Shown here: piece after piece, positions 51,052 through 59,228 of the stretch
Layout: each line of letters opens with the position of its first letter
Position numbering within the stretch: the stretch's first letter is position 1
Origin: Palsa-504 sp963808615
GTDB taxonomy: Bacteria; Actinomycetota; Actinomycetes; Streptosporangiales; Streptosporangiaceae
Reading direction: 5' to 3'
Assembly (NCBI GenBank): GCA_963808615.1
Contig: CAWEGV010000012.1
Span: 744,001-808,000, forward strand
DNA length: 64,000 nt
Notes under the pieces: model-generated
Told to the model about the DNA's origin: nothing
Databases searched by the model: none
The model's input: only the letters and a program-made list of their open reading frames with translations
Program-made: the position numbers and the translations under genes

Positions 51052-52443
51052 ATGGCGCCGGCAGCCGGATCGGACCTGTGCCGGGTAACCGTGGTCGGGC
51101 CGTCCCGGCGGATCGACATCGCGATCCCTGGCTACGTGACGTTCGCCGACCTCTTTCCCGCAGTGGCCAGGTACGCGGGCCTCGACGGGCCCGACGTGGT
51201 GGGGGAGAAGGGCGGTTGGGTGTTGCAGCGCCTCGGCGAGCAGCCGTTCGCGCCGACCATGACCCCGCAGCAGGCTGGCCTCCGCGACGGCGAGATGATC
51301 TACCTGCGGCCGCACCGCACCCAGATGCCGCGGATGGCGTTCGACGACGTCGCCGACGCGATCGCGAGCGGGCTGAGCGACCAGCCAGGCCGGTGGGCGG
51401 CCCGCCATGCCCGCTGGGTGGCGCTGGGTACCTGCGTGGTGGCGCTGACCGCGGGGACGGTAGTCGTCCTCCGGTCCGGGCCGCCGTGGCACGTACCCGC
51501 GGTGGCCGCGGCGGTGATCGCCGTCGTGCTGCTCTTCGCGGTCCTGGCGACCTCGAGGGCCGCGGGTGATTCGCAGGCCGGGGCGCTACTCGGTTACGCG
51601 GCGCTGCCGTACGCGTTCCTGGCCGGACTGCTCGCGTCGGCCAGGGCGATACCGCTCGCGCACCTCGGCGCCGCGTACATGCTGTCGGCGTTCGCCGCGG
51701 CGGCGCTCGCTGCGATAGTGGCCACCGCGGCGTCGGCCGAGCTGACGCTGTACTTCGGCGTGGTGGTCGCATCGCTGCTCGCGGTCATCGGCGCGTGGGT
51801 CGGATACGCGTTCGGCATCGGTTTCGCCGCGGCCGCGGCCGTGATCGCAGTTCCCGCCCTGGCCCTTACCCCGCTGATCCCGGCGGTGTCGTTCTGGATG
51901 GCGCGGATGACACTTCCCCAGGTGCCGCGGCACGCCGATGACCTGAGGCGGGACACGCTCACCATCGACAGCGCCGAGGTGTCTGACCGGACGGCCTCGG
52001 CCGACCGGTTCGTGACCGGCGCCGTGTCCGGCATCGGCCTGGTGGCGGCGCCTGCGGCGGGAGCACTGGCCTTCACCCGGAGCTGGCTGGGCCTGAGTAC
52101 CTGCGCCGTGCTTGCCTGCGCGCTGCTGCTGCGCTCCCGCCTTTTCCGCGGTCTCGGCCAGCGGCTCTGGCTGCTGGTCCCCGGTTTCGGCGGCTTGGTG
52201 CTGCTCGCGGTCGGCCAAGTCCACGGGTCCTCTCAGGCGCAGCACCTCGCGCTCGCGCTGGGACCGCTGGTCGCCGGGGTCGCGCTGGTCGCCGGCGTAG
52301 GCATGTGGCTGCCCGGGCACCGGCCGTCGCCGTTCTGGGGCCGGATGGCCGACATCGCCGACACCGTGCTGATTGTCGGCCTGTTCCCGCTCGCACTCGG
52401 CGTCGCCGGAGTCTTCGGCAAGGTCCGCGGGCTCGGCGGTTGA
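51052..52443 (+). CDS. eccD: EccD, type VII secretion membrane channel subunit
   Basis: The N-terminal about 90 residues (LCRVTVVGPSRRIDIAIPGY, VTFADLFPAVARYAGLDGP, GWVLQRLGEQPFAPTMTPQQ, LRDGEMIYLRP) form the YukD/ubiquitin-like domain. About eleven hydrophobic helices follow from residue 120 to the end. That is the EccD topology; EccD dimers line the translocon. ATG 51052 is preceded by GAAGGGAGGCAG. It is divergent from eccC with a 230-bp shared promoter region, and eccB follows after 4 bp. Confidence 0.93.
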   Translation: MAPAAGSDLCRVTVVGPSRRIDIAIPGYVTFADLFPAVARYAGLDGPDVVGEKGGWVLQRLGEQPFAPTMTPQQAGLRDGEMIYLRPHRTQMPRMAFDDVADAIASGLSDQPGRWAARHARWVALGTCVVALTAGTVVVLRSGPPWHVPAVAAAVIAVVLLFAVLATSRAAGDSQAGALLGYAALPYAFLAGLLASARAIPLAHLGAAYMLSAFAAAALAAIVATAASAELTLYFGVVVASLLAVIGAWVGYAFGIGFAAAAAVIAVPALALTPLIPAVSFWMARMTLPQVPRHADDLRRDTLTIDSAEVSDRTASADRFVTGAVSGIGLVAAPAAGALAFTRSWLGLSTCAVLACALLLRSRLFRGLGQRLWLLVPGFGGLVLLAVGQVHGSSQAQHLALALGPLVAGVALVAGVGMWLPGHRPSPFWGRMADIADTVLIVGLFPLALGVAGVFGKVRGLGG

Positions 52444-52447
52444 CGTC

Positions 52448-53827
52448 ATGACCATGCAGAGCCGCAGGGATCTGTTCCAGGCCCACCGGCTGATGACTCA
52501 GCGGGCGGCGCTGGCGTTGCTGCGCGGCGAGCCCGATGTCCCGGACCAGCCGCTGCGCCGTCTGAATGTGGCGGCGTTCTCCGGCGTGCTGGTCGCCGCG
52601 ATCGTCACCGTGCTGTTTTTCATCTGGGGCCTGATCGGGCACAGCGGCTCGCCGTTGCAGGACCAGCCGGGCACCCTGGTCATCGACAAGCAGACTGGCA
52701 CCCCGTTCGTGTTCTGCCAGGGCGGCGAGCTCTGCCCGGTGGTGAACTACGCGTCGGCGCGGCTGGCGCTGGACAGCACGTCGCTCAACCAGCAGACGGT
52801 GAGCCAGTCGGCGCTCGCGAAGTTCGCCCGCGGGCCGCTGATCGGCATTCCCGGGCTGCCGCAGCCCTTGCCCGATCCCGGCCTGCTGATCCGCCAGCCC
52901 TGGTCGGTGTGCACCGTGCAGACGACAACCCCCGTGGCCGGTACCCACACCGTTACCGCCCTGGCCGGGGGCACCCAGGTCGGCGGCCAGCCGCTAGGGG
53001 CGACCGCCTTGGTGGCCCAGGCGCTGGGCAAGGACTGGGTGATCTGGAACGGCCAGCGCATGGCGGTCCAGCCGGTCTTGCTCCCGGCGCTGCACGCCGT
53101 GCAGTCGGTGGTGCAGGTGCCGCCGGTCTGGCTCAACGCGCTGCCCCAGGGACCGGCGTTCGCGCCGCCGCCCATACCGGACCAGGGCGCGACGGTGACC
53201 GGTCCGGCCGGCGCGCCCGTGCAGGTCGGGCAGGTGTTCCAGGTGACCACGGTCGCCGGCGCACAGTACTACGTGATGCTCCAGGACGGCCTGGCCCCGA
53301 TCTTGCCGATGCAGGCACAGCTCATGGGCTTCGAGCCGGGCGCGGCAGCCCGGGCCACCCTGAGCCCGGCGGAGGTCAGCGGCCACGTCTCGGCGGTCAG
53401 GGTGCCAGGCGGCGGCCTGCCGAGCAGCATCCCCACGGTCACGGCGCTTCCTGCGACAGTCCCGCTGTGCGTGGAGTATTCCGGCGAGGGCGGCAGCCTG
53501 ACCAGGCAGGTCGAGACCGGGGGGGAGCTGCCGACGGGCGGAGTGCCGACCGGCGCGCCGGCCGACGTCGGCCAGGTGGCGCTCCCGCCAGGAGCCGGGG
53601 CGCTGGTCGGAGCCGACCCCGGCACCGGCCCGGACCCGGGCGTGATCAGCTACTTCCTGGTGGCGGACGGCCGCAGGTTCGCCCTCGCCTCGACCGGGGT
53701 GGCGGCCCTGCTCGGCTACAACCTGTCGCAGGCCGTGCTGCTGCCCGCAGGCGTGGTGGACCTGATCCCGCCCGGGCCCGTGCTCGACCCGGCGCAAGCC
53801 ACCAGGCCGGTGCCGTCCGGCGGATAA
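52448..53827 (+). CDS. eccB: EccB, type VII secretion membrane/periplasmic subunit
   Basis: ATG 52448 starts MTMQSRRDLFQAHRLMTQRA, then RRLNVAAFSGVLVAAIVTVL with one transmembrane helix near residues 38-60. A long exported domain follows: GTLVIDKQTGTPFVFCQGGE, LCPVVNYASARLAL, LIGIPGLPQPLPDPGLLIRQ, PWSVCTVQTT and LGYNLSQAVLLPAGVVDLIP. The R(D)QLFxxHRLxxxR start and the IPGxP.. motif are EccB signatures. About 459 residues. It follows eccD by 4 bp. Confidence 0.93.
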   Translation: MTMQSRRDLFQAHRLMTQRAALALLRGEPDVPDQPLRRLNVAAFSGVLVAAIVTVLFFIWGLIGHSGSPLQDQPGTLVIDKQTGTPFVFCQGGELCPVVNYASARLALDSTSLNQQTVSQSALAKFARGPLIGIPGLPQPLPDPGLLIRQPWSVCTVQTTTPVAGTHTVTALAGGTQVGGQPLGATALVAQALGKDWVIWNGQRMAVQPVLLPALHAVQSVVQVPPVWLNALPQGPAFAPPPIPDQGATVTGPAGAPVQVGQVFQVTTVAGAQYYVMLQDGLAPILPMQAQLMGFEPGAAARATLSPAEVSGHVSAVRVPGGGLPSSIPTVTALPATVPLCVEYSGEGGSLTRQVETGGELPTGGVPTGAPADVGQVALPPGAGALVGADPGTGPDPGVISYFLVADGRRFALASTGVAALLGYNLSQAVLLPAGVVDLIPPGPVLDPAQATRPVPSGG

Positions 53828-53955
53828 CGATCCTGTGGCATTTCCCCGGCGGCGCTTCACAAATGTCATAACCGCTCTAGAGCCTCAGAACGCAGCGACC
53901 TGAACGTTTCCACAACGAGTGTTGGCTGATAACAAGGCGTAGTCTCCTGTCTCGG

Positions 53956-53985
53956 TTGACAGCTTTGTCGGGGCCTGGCCAGAAT
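53956..53985 (+). promoter_or_regulatory. Probable promoter of the WXG100 gene cluster
   Basis: TTGACA at 53956-53961 and CAGAAT at 53980-53985 are separated by 18 bp. They lie about 140 bp upstream of the first WXG100 gene and 130 bp after eccB. This suggests separate, probably higher, expression of the substrates. Confidence 0.5.
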
Positions 53986-54125
53986 TGGTCCCGTCCCAGG
54001 GCGGGAGGCTTCCCGCGCTGCCGGGAGTTCACGGCGCGTGGAATCGGCATGGCGAATCCCCGGCTCAGGCAAGCAGGCCGGGTGCACGGCATAGCACGAA
54101 CAGACACAGGGGCAGGAGGTGTGGC

Positions 54126-54440
54126 ATGGCAGGACAGGTAACTGTAAACAGAGCGGCGATGGTGACCGCTGCCCAGCAGGTCGAGAGCGCGCTCGGAGAG
54201 ATCCGCGCCCAGCAGGCCCGGCTGGTTGGCACCCACGAAACGCTCCAGGGCGGGTGGCAGGGCGAAGCGTCCACGGCGTTCACCAACGCCTTCAACGAGT
54301 TCAACAACGACTTCGGCATCGTGCTCAACGCACTCAACGGGATCCACGAACGACTCATCGGCAGCCACAGCAACTACAACACCGTTGAGTCGGCGAACAC
54401 GACGTCGGCGAACAAGCTGGCCGGCTTGCTGAACAGGTAG
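54126..54440 (+). CDS. WXG100-family secreted protein (EsxA/B-like)
   Basis: The 104-residue protein has two helices joined at LQGGWQGEASTAFTNAFNEF (WQG turn, residues 42-44), the canonical WXG100 hairpin. The C-terminal YNTVESANTTSANKLAG resembles the ESX export tail. ATG 54126 is used rather than the longer frame to 54119. It pairs with the next WXG100 gene 80 bp downstream, as expected for an EsxA/EsxB-type heterodimer. Confidence 0.92.
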   Translation: MAGQVTVNRAAMVTAAQQVESALGEIRAQQARLVGTHETLQGGWQGEASTAFTNAFNEFNNDFGIVLNALNGIHERLIGSHSNYNTVESANTTSANKLAGLLNR

Positions 54441-54519
54441 CCAGCGCGGCGCCATCGGCTCGCCTTGATGCGAGCCAGGAGCCGGGATGCCGACTCGATA
54501 CGAGGCAAGGAGACCCGCG

Positions 54520-54810
54520 ATGAGCGACTACACGGCAGTGCATTTCGGCGCGATGCAGACCGCAGAGGCCGAGTTCGCCTCGACCTACCAGGCGCTGCAA
54601 AGCACTCTGACAACGCTGGAATCCCAGCTCCAGTCCAGCCTGAGCCAGTGGACCGGCGAGGCTCAGACAGCGTATTACGCGGCGAAGAAAAAGTGGGACG
54701 CCGCCGCAGCCGACATGGCGACCGTGGTGTCCCAGCTCGGCCAGGTAGTCGGCGTCGCCAACGAGAACTACGGGAACGCCGAGCGGACCAACACGGCGAT
54801 GTGGCAATGA
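54520..54810 (+). CDS. WXG100-family secreted protein, partner
   Basis: The ATG at 54520 follows AAGGAGACCCGCG. The 96-residue hairpin protein has the turn SSLSQWTGEAQTAYYAAKKK (WTG). The tail NENYGNAERTNTAMWQ contains a YxxxE-type secretion motif. Together with the gene at 54126 it forms the core substrate pair. Confidence 0.93.
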   Translation: MSDYTAVHFGAMQTAEAEFASTYQALQSTLTTLESQLQSSLSQWTGEAQTAYYAAKKKWDAAAADMATVVSQLGQVVGVANENYGNAERTNTAMWQ

Positions 54811-54928
54811 CGGGCTGCGGTACCGCGCGGTCAGGCCGGCGGCACCCGCGTCGCGCCTGTCCCGCGTCCGAAACAGGTCCTTAGGGGCAACGAAGCGATA
54901 GGACGAGCACCGGCTGCGGAGGTTCACG

Positions 54929-55426
54929 ATGGGCGCGATCCATGATCAGATGGCGCTTACGGACCAGGAAAAGCTCGACCAGCAGGCACCGGCGGCCAGC
55001 GGCCAGAGCAGGTACAACCCGGATGGGTCGGGAAAGGCCAACGATTTCCACCCGTCGGAGCTGCCCCAGTTGAGCTGGCCACCCGGCCTAGCGGTCGGCG
55101 GGCAGTTCAACGTGCACAGGGACACCCTGACTCAGGTGGCCAGTCAGATGGGTGCCGACCTGACTGCGCTGCAGAACACGTTGAACACCCTGAACGGCGG
55201 CGGGGCCGGTGGCGCGACGCTTAGTGGCTGGGCGACCGCGGACGGGATGGGAAACAACGCCGGCCAGGCCTACTACGGGATCTCCACGTTCTACCAGGCC
55301 CTCAACGACGTCTACGACCAGGTGATTGGTTACCTGCACCAGACGGTCACCAACTACGCCGATGCCGAGACCACCACGGCGACCGCGGCGAACAACGTGG
55401 GTACCGACGCCGCGCCGGCAGCCTGA
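54929..55426 (+). CDS. T7SS-associated helical secreted protein
   Basis: The 165-residue protein has an unstructured N-terminus (QQAPAASGQSRYNPDGSGKA) and then an export-type helical region: LTQVASQMGADLTALQNTLN, GWATADGMGNNAGQAYYGIS, VIGYLHQTVTNYADAETTTA. The GW..A turn and the NYADAETTT tail resemble WXG/PE-like ESX substrates, although the classical WxG triplet is replaced by GWAT. It is placed between the WXG100 pair and the large Gly/Pro-rich substrate. Confidence 0.75.
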   Translation: MGAIHDQMALTDQEKLDQQAPAASGQSRYNPDGSGKANDFHPSELPQLSWPPGLAVGGQFNVHRDTLTQVASQMGADLTALQNTLNTLNGGGAGGATLSGWATADGMGNNAGQAYYGISTFYQALNDVYDQVIGYLHQTVTNYADAETTTATAANNVGTDAAPAA

Positions 55427-55456
55427 GCGACGGCTGAGGCGACAGAGAGAGGAACA

Positions 55457-56911
55457 ATGCGCATCGGAGGTGACGGTGGGTGGGGCGCCATCACCGGCAA
55501 CACCTACCAGATCAAGACCATGGCGGTCACTCCCGCGTCCGCCAGCGGCATGACGGCGTCGGAAATCGAGACTCTGTTTTCCTACCTAGACCCCCCGGCC
55601 GTGGCAGAGGCGGGGAGGGCGCACACGGCGGCGGCCAAGACCCTCCAGTCGATCGCGGACTCCCTGGTCACGCACGCTCAGGCACTCGTCGGCGGCTGGA
55701 GCGGGACCGCCGCGCAGGGATCGATCGCCGCCTTTCAGCAGCTCCACCAGACGGCTGTGCAGCTCGCCCAGGCGTCCGCGCAGACCGGTCAGGTGTTGAC
55801 CTGGCTGGGCGAGACGATCCTGCCCTTCTACAAGAACTGGAAGGCGCCGAGCAACGGGATCATGGGCACAATCGAGAGCTGGTTCGGCAGCAACCCGCAG
55901 GACCAGGCCGCGCAGCAGGTCATGCAGCGACTCAATGACCGGCTCAGCCAGGCCAACGCCGGCCTGCCCGCCAGTGTCAGCATCAACCTGCCGAAGGTCG
56001 GCCCGGCCGGGCGCGCCCCCGCCACCACCGGTGGCGTCGGCTCTGCGGCCGGGGCCGGCGCGGCGGCTGCGGGTGCAGGCCCCGCGGGCAGCGTCCGCGG
56101 CACGGTCAGCTTGCCAGCCGATATCGGTGGCGTCACCGGCGTTCACCCGGGCGGGATCGGCGTGAGCGGCCCCGGCCCTGGCGGTCTCGGCGTGGTGCCG
56201 ACCGGCCCTGGCGGCCCCACTCCGTCATCTACGCATCTCGCCGGACTTCCTCCGGGCGGCGGCACGCCCCCCGGGGTGGGCAGCCTCTCGGGTGGCCCAG
56301 GAGGGATACCTGGCGGCGGTGCCCTGCCCGGCGGAGGGCTTCCCGGTGGCGTTCCTGGCGGCGGCAGCGTGCTTGGCGGCGGCGTCTCAGGACCGGATCC
56401 CTTCGGCTCCGTTCCCGTGTCCGACCAGGGCACGGTCCCTGGAGCGGGTGGTGAGCCGGGATTTGGCAGCGAGCCCCAGGGCGCGGGCGACGCGCCCGAT
56501 GTGGGCGCCCTCCCGGCTGAGGGCGTCCCCCACGGCGCGGTCGGTACCTTCCCGGGGGAGCCCGGCGGGTATGTCGAGCCGGGTGCGGGCGGCGTCGGCG
56601 GGAGTGGTCCCGGAGGCCAGGGGCTGGTCGGCGAGGACGTGGGATTCCCCTCCGGTGAGAACGCGGTCATGGGCTCCGACGGGATGATCGGCACCGGGCC
56701 GGGGATGGCCGAGGGCGAGTTCGGGTCCGGCGACGCCGGTGCAACCGGCTTCGTCGGGGCCGACGACGCCGCGACCGGACCGGGTGGTGGACTCCCGGTA
56801 ACTGGCGGCTCCAGCGGCGGGCGACGACGCGAGAACGAGCGCTACCGCCAGGCCTGGATGACCGAGGACGCCGACATCTGGGAAGGCGAGACCACACCGG
56901 CCCGGCGCTGA
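55457..56911 (+). CDS. Large WXG/PPE-like substrate with Gly/Pro-rich tail
   Basis: The N-terminal about 190 residues are helical with a WSG turn (QALVGGWSGTAAQGSIAAFQ) and PPE-like length. A Gly/Pro-rich low-complexity region of about 240 residues follows (GGGALPGGGLPGGVPGGGSV). The C-terminus ends RRRENERYRQAWMTEDADIW, a motif common to actinomycete T7SS-linked WXG proteins. At 484 residues it is intact. It is probably a surface or secreted protein. The GC-rich repetitive coding DNA is prone to expansion. Confidence 0.82.
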   Translation: MRIGGDGGWGAITGNTYQIKTMAVTPASASGMTASEIETLFSYLDPPAVAEAGRAHTAAAKTLQSIADSLVTHAQALVGGWSGTAAQGSIAAFQQLHQTAVQLAQASAQTGQVLTWLGETILPFYKNWKAPSNGIMGTIESWFGSNPQDQAAQQVMQRLNDRLSQANAGLPASVSINLPKVGPAGRAPATTGGVGSAAGAGAAAAGAGPAGSVRGTVSLPADIGGVTGVHPGGIGVSGPGPGGLGVVPTGPGGPTPSSTHLAGLPPGGGTPPGVGSLSGGPGGIPGGGALPGGGLPGGVPGGGSVLGGGVSGPDPFGSVPVSDQGTVPGAGGEPGFGSEPQGAGDAPDVGALPAEGVPHGAVGTFPGEPGGYVEPGAGGVGGSGPGGQGLVGEDVGFPSGENAVMGSDGMIGTGPGMAEGEFGSGDAGATGFVGADDAATGPGGGLPVTGGSSGGRRRENERYRQAWMTEDADIWEGETTPARR

Positions 56912-57441
56912 CCGGTGACCGACGAGCAGTTGCCCGTCTGCAACCCTCGTGGTCGCCACGGGGCCGGGCTGACCACACGTCTAGCCACCGATCATGCGGG
57001 AGTTGTTTCGCGGCAGATGACATGCATCTTCGGGCCACGAAGAACTGGTGGTGCCGATAACCCTGTCACCACCGCTGACCTGGTGCTTTCTCCTGGGCCG
57101 ACGCAAGGCAAGTTCGGAATCTGGCTGCGCGGGAGCCACGCGCTCCGGCACGTTGAGCGCTCATGTCATGCGATTCGCCTACCTCGCGGTGCTCCGGGTG
57201 TTCGGCGTCCACATTCACCTGCTCTGGACGCCGACGTTCCGGGGTTCTATGTCGGGACCGGCTTGGCGGCCTGATCCGCGAATATGCCCAGGTCGCATAC
57301 GGTGACACGATTTTTGCCACCCACACCGCCTGATGTCCCCACTCCGCCCCAACCTGTCCCGCAGCGCAGCCCAGCTCGCCACGTCGCGCCGACGCGGCTG
57401 ATGCCTACAGGTTTGTGCTGGTCAGCGTGTTACGCGGACAG
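56912..57441. other. Gap after the secretion locus
   Basis: No intact gene. A short plus frame at about 57170-57240 (MRFAYLAVLRVFGVHIHLLW) resembles the very start of some IS3/IS481-type integrase-core proteins and may be a transposon remnant. It is too short to be sure. Confidence 0.3.
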
Positions 57442-57510
57442 TGTCCGTGGCTGTCCGTGCGATCCGGCGGCTGGGAGCCCGCGGGCACGGACATAGCGGA
57501 CAGCGTCGTT
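57442..57510 (+). repeat. Paired-arm structured element, copy 1
   Basis: Arms are ordered A-B-A'-B': TGTCCGTG (57442), GCTGTCCG (57450), then GGGAGCCCGCG, then CACGGACA (57486) and CGGACAGC (57497). A pairs with A' and B with B', giving an H-type pseudoknot topology or interleaved binding sites. The copy at 61293 keeps the arrangement with a compensatory base-pair change. Both copies are followed by a (G)TAGTATTT/TATTATT box. Confidence 0.6.
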
Positions 57511-57573
57511 GCAGCAAACCCTATCCGGTAGTATTTGCGCAGGCCGAGAGCATATGAAGGTGCAGGCAGAAGC

Positions 57574-57628
57574 GGTCTGTAAAACCGTCGGCTTCGTCTA
57601 CCCTGGTTCGAACCCAGGACCTGCCGCA
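57574..57628 (+). other. tRNA-Tyr(GTA) 3' half C
   Basis: GGTCTGTAAAACCGTCGGC matches fragments A and B. The variable and T arms differ (TTCGTCTACCCTGGTTCGAA) but still form a proper T-stem, and ACCTGCC follows. The 5' side (GCAGGCCGAGAGC, 57539 onward) is only loosely tRNA-like. It is the left boundary of a third element whose integrase remnant begins at 57885. Confidence 0.75.
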
Positions 57629-57906
57629 CGTTTCCGCAGCTCAGAGCCGGTGACGTGGGATTGCGTCACCGGCTCTTGCGTGCAAAGGGGAGCGGTTACG
57701 CAGACCGCTTGCTTTGGTTGTGGGCCATGGGTGGGCCAGATCCAGCCATCCGCCGATGTCGGCCATGAGGATCCATATGCCTTCTGAACTGCGAAAATGA
57801 TCAGCCAGGTAGGCATCTTCGGGAGGCAACCGGTGCAGGCGAGGCCGGGCGGCTATGGGGCCATGCCGGGGCCGCTCGGGTTGTTCACGGGCATATGGCG
57901 GACAGG
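57629..57906 (+). repeat. Element-end repeat, copy after fragment C
   Basis: Colinear with 37231-37510, including a perfect AGCCGGTGAC/GTCACCGGCT hairpin (57645-57674) that may terminate a tRNA-Tyr transcript. It ends exactly where the integrase remnant begins, so it is the conserved left end of this element type. Confidence 0.7.
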
Positions 57907-58530
57907 GTTTGCCGGTGCCGGCGGTGCGTGTGACCGCTTGCTGTCGCGCATTGTGACACGTGCGGGGTGCCGGAGTCCGGGTCGAGGGCGTCTTCGATCT
58001 GCTGGCTGATGAGGTCGTCGCGGCCGTCGGTGCAGTGCGCGTAGACGCTTTCCAGGACATGCACGCTGTTGCCCGCGCGGGCGGCGACCTCGGCGGGCGC
58101 CGCGGTGGCGTTCAGCCACAAGGACAAGGCGGCATGCCGCAGGTCATACGGGCGGCGGCCCAGTGACGTGGCGGCCAGTTCCGGGCCGAGCGCGATCTCG
58201 CGGGCGGCGTGTCAGATGCGGCCGTAGGTGCTTTCGCTGAGGATGCCGCCGCGGGCGCCGCGGAACAGCCGCCCGTCCGGCGCGGATACATACTCGCGCA
58301 GGTGCTGCCGGAACAGGCCGGCCAGAGCCGCCGGGACGGGGACGACCCGCACCGCTCCGTCCGGGCGGTGCTTGAGGCAGCGCGGTTCGTGGGGCGTGCC
58401 GGTGCTGGTCCACGCGGAGCCGGTGCGCGGGCAGGCGCCGGTGAGGATTAGCTTGCCCGCTCGTGCCGGGGCAGGACGAGGTTGGCGCTGCGGAGTGCTA
58501 CGGCTTCTTCGGGGCGCAGCACTCCCCGTC
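57885..58530 (-). pseudogene. Tyrosine integrase C-terminal remnant
   Basis: Starting at the first catalytic Arg (VLRPEEAVALRSANLVLPRH), the frame shifts near 58455 and continues LTGACPRTGSAWTSTGTPHE, LKHRPDGAVRVVPVPAALAG and GGILSESTYGRI. A TGA then replaces Trp, followed by RRPYDLRHAALSLWLNATAA, AARAGNSVHVLESVYAHC (catalytic Tyr) to TGA at 57885. The N-terminal half is missing because an unrelated gene joins at about 58530. The 3' end faces tRNA-Tyr fragment C. Confidence 0.82.
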
Positions 58531-59085
58531 CCATGCCCCCAGATACCCGGCCGCCCGCCCGAAGTCCGCGTGCGGCTCGAACCCCAGCTCCCGCGCGTAC
58601 CCGATCGCGCCGTAGACGATCTGCCGCCCCAGCTCCAGCGGCACCTGCACGGCCGGCTCTTCCCAGGAGCGGAAGATCTGCTGGATGAACCCGCCCAGCC
58701 GGCGCCGGTCCATCGACCGCGGCCCGGCCGCGTCCTTCAGCCCCAGGCACCAGGTGTCCACCAGGAAGAAGCACACCCCGGCGGTGGACCCGCCCCGGTC
58801 CCGGGCGACCAGCACGGTCAACAGTCCCGAGTGCCCGGATCGTTCCGACGGGCCCGACCCCGGCCAGTCCGGCCGCTCCGGTGCCAGGACGCTCGATGAC
58901 CAGCCCGGACTGATCCAGCATCCGATCAGTGCGTCCTCCCGGGTCCGCCCTTGGGAGGCGGCGACCGATCTGATGAGCGGCGCGACCGCGCTCGGCGGCA
59001 TCTTCAGCGCCCGGGCGATCTCCTTCGGCGTGCGCCCGGCGTCCCGCAGCTCACGAACACGGTCAAGCAACTGCTCCGATGTCAT
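58498..59085 (-). CDS. HTH-containing conserved protein, C-terminus truncated at an integrase junction
   Basis: ATG 59085 opens MTSEQLLDRVRELRDAGRTP, then KEIARALKMPPSAVAPLIRS, an HTH. A conserved domain follows: GVCFFLVDTWCLGLKDAAGP, FIQQIFRSWEEPAVQVPLEL, GRQIVYGAIGYARELGFEPH. The frame ends GAWDGECCAPKKP, which is the integrase sequence read in another frame. The last part of the original protein has therefore been replaced at about 58530. I know similar proteins only as uncharacterised. Confidence 0.7.
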   Translation of the reverse strand: MTSEQLLDRVRELRDAGRTPKEIARALKMPPSAVAPLIRSVAASQGRTREDALIGCWISPGWSSSVLAPERPDWPGSGPSERSGHSGLLTVLVARDRGGSTAGVCFFLVDTWCLGLKDAAGPRSMDRRRLGGFIQQIFRSWEEPAVQVPLELGRQIVYGAIGYARELGFEPHADFGRAAGYLGAWDGECCAPKKP

Positions 59086-59228
59086 GAGGAATATGATGCC
59101 CCAGACGGCCGTGCCCTGACCGACTCGCAGTTTACGCGCGGCGTAGCACCTGGCCGTTCGGATGAATGCCGTCCTCTTCCCCGGTAACCTGGCTGACTGA
59201 CCGCACGCGGCTGGCAGGAGAGACAGGG

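Noticed and set aside
50825..51772. N-terminal extension of the eccC frame (316 codons)
   Set aside because: It overlaps the divergent eccD gene in antisense, is Arg/Pro/Ser-rich nonsense, and the family start with a ribosome-binding site is at 50824.
57536..57628. Fragment C as a complete tRNA-Tyr gene
   Set aside because: The 5' half shows only loose similarity (GCAGG, CCGAGAGC) with an extra insertion and no proper D-arm, so it is reported as a 3' half.
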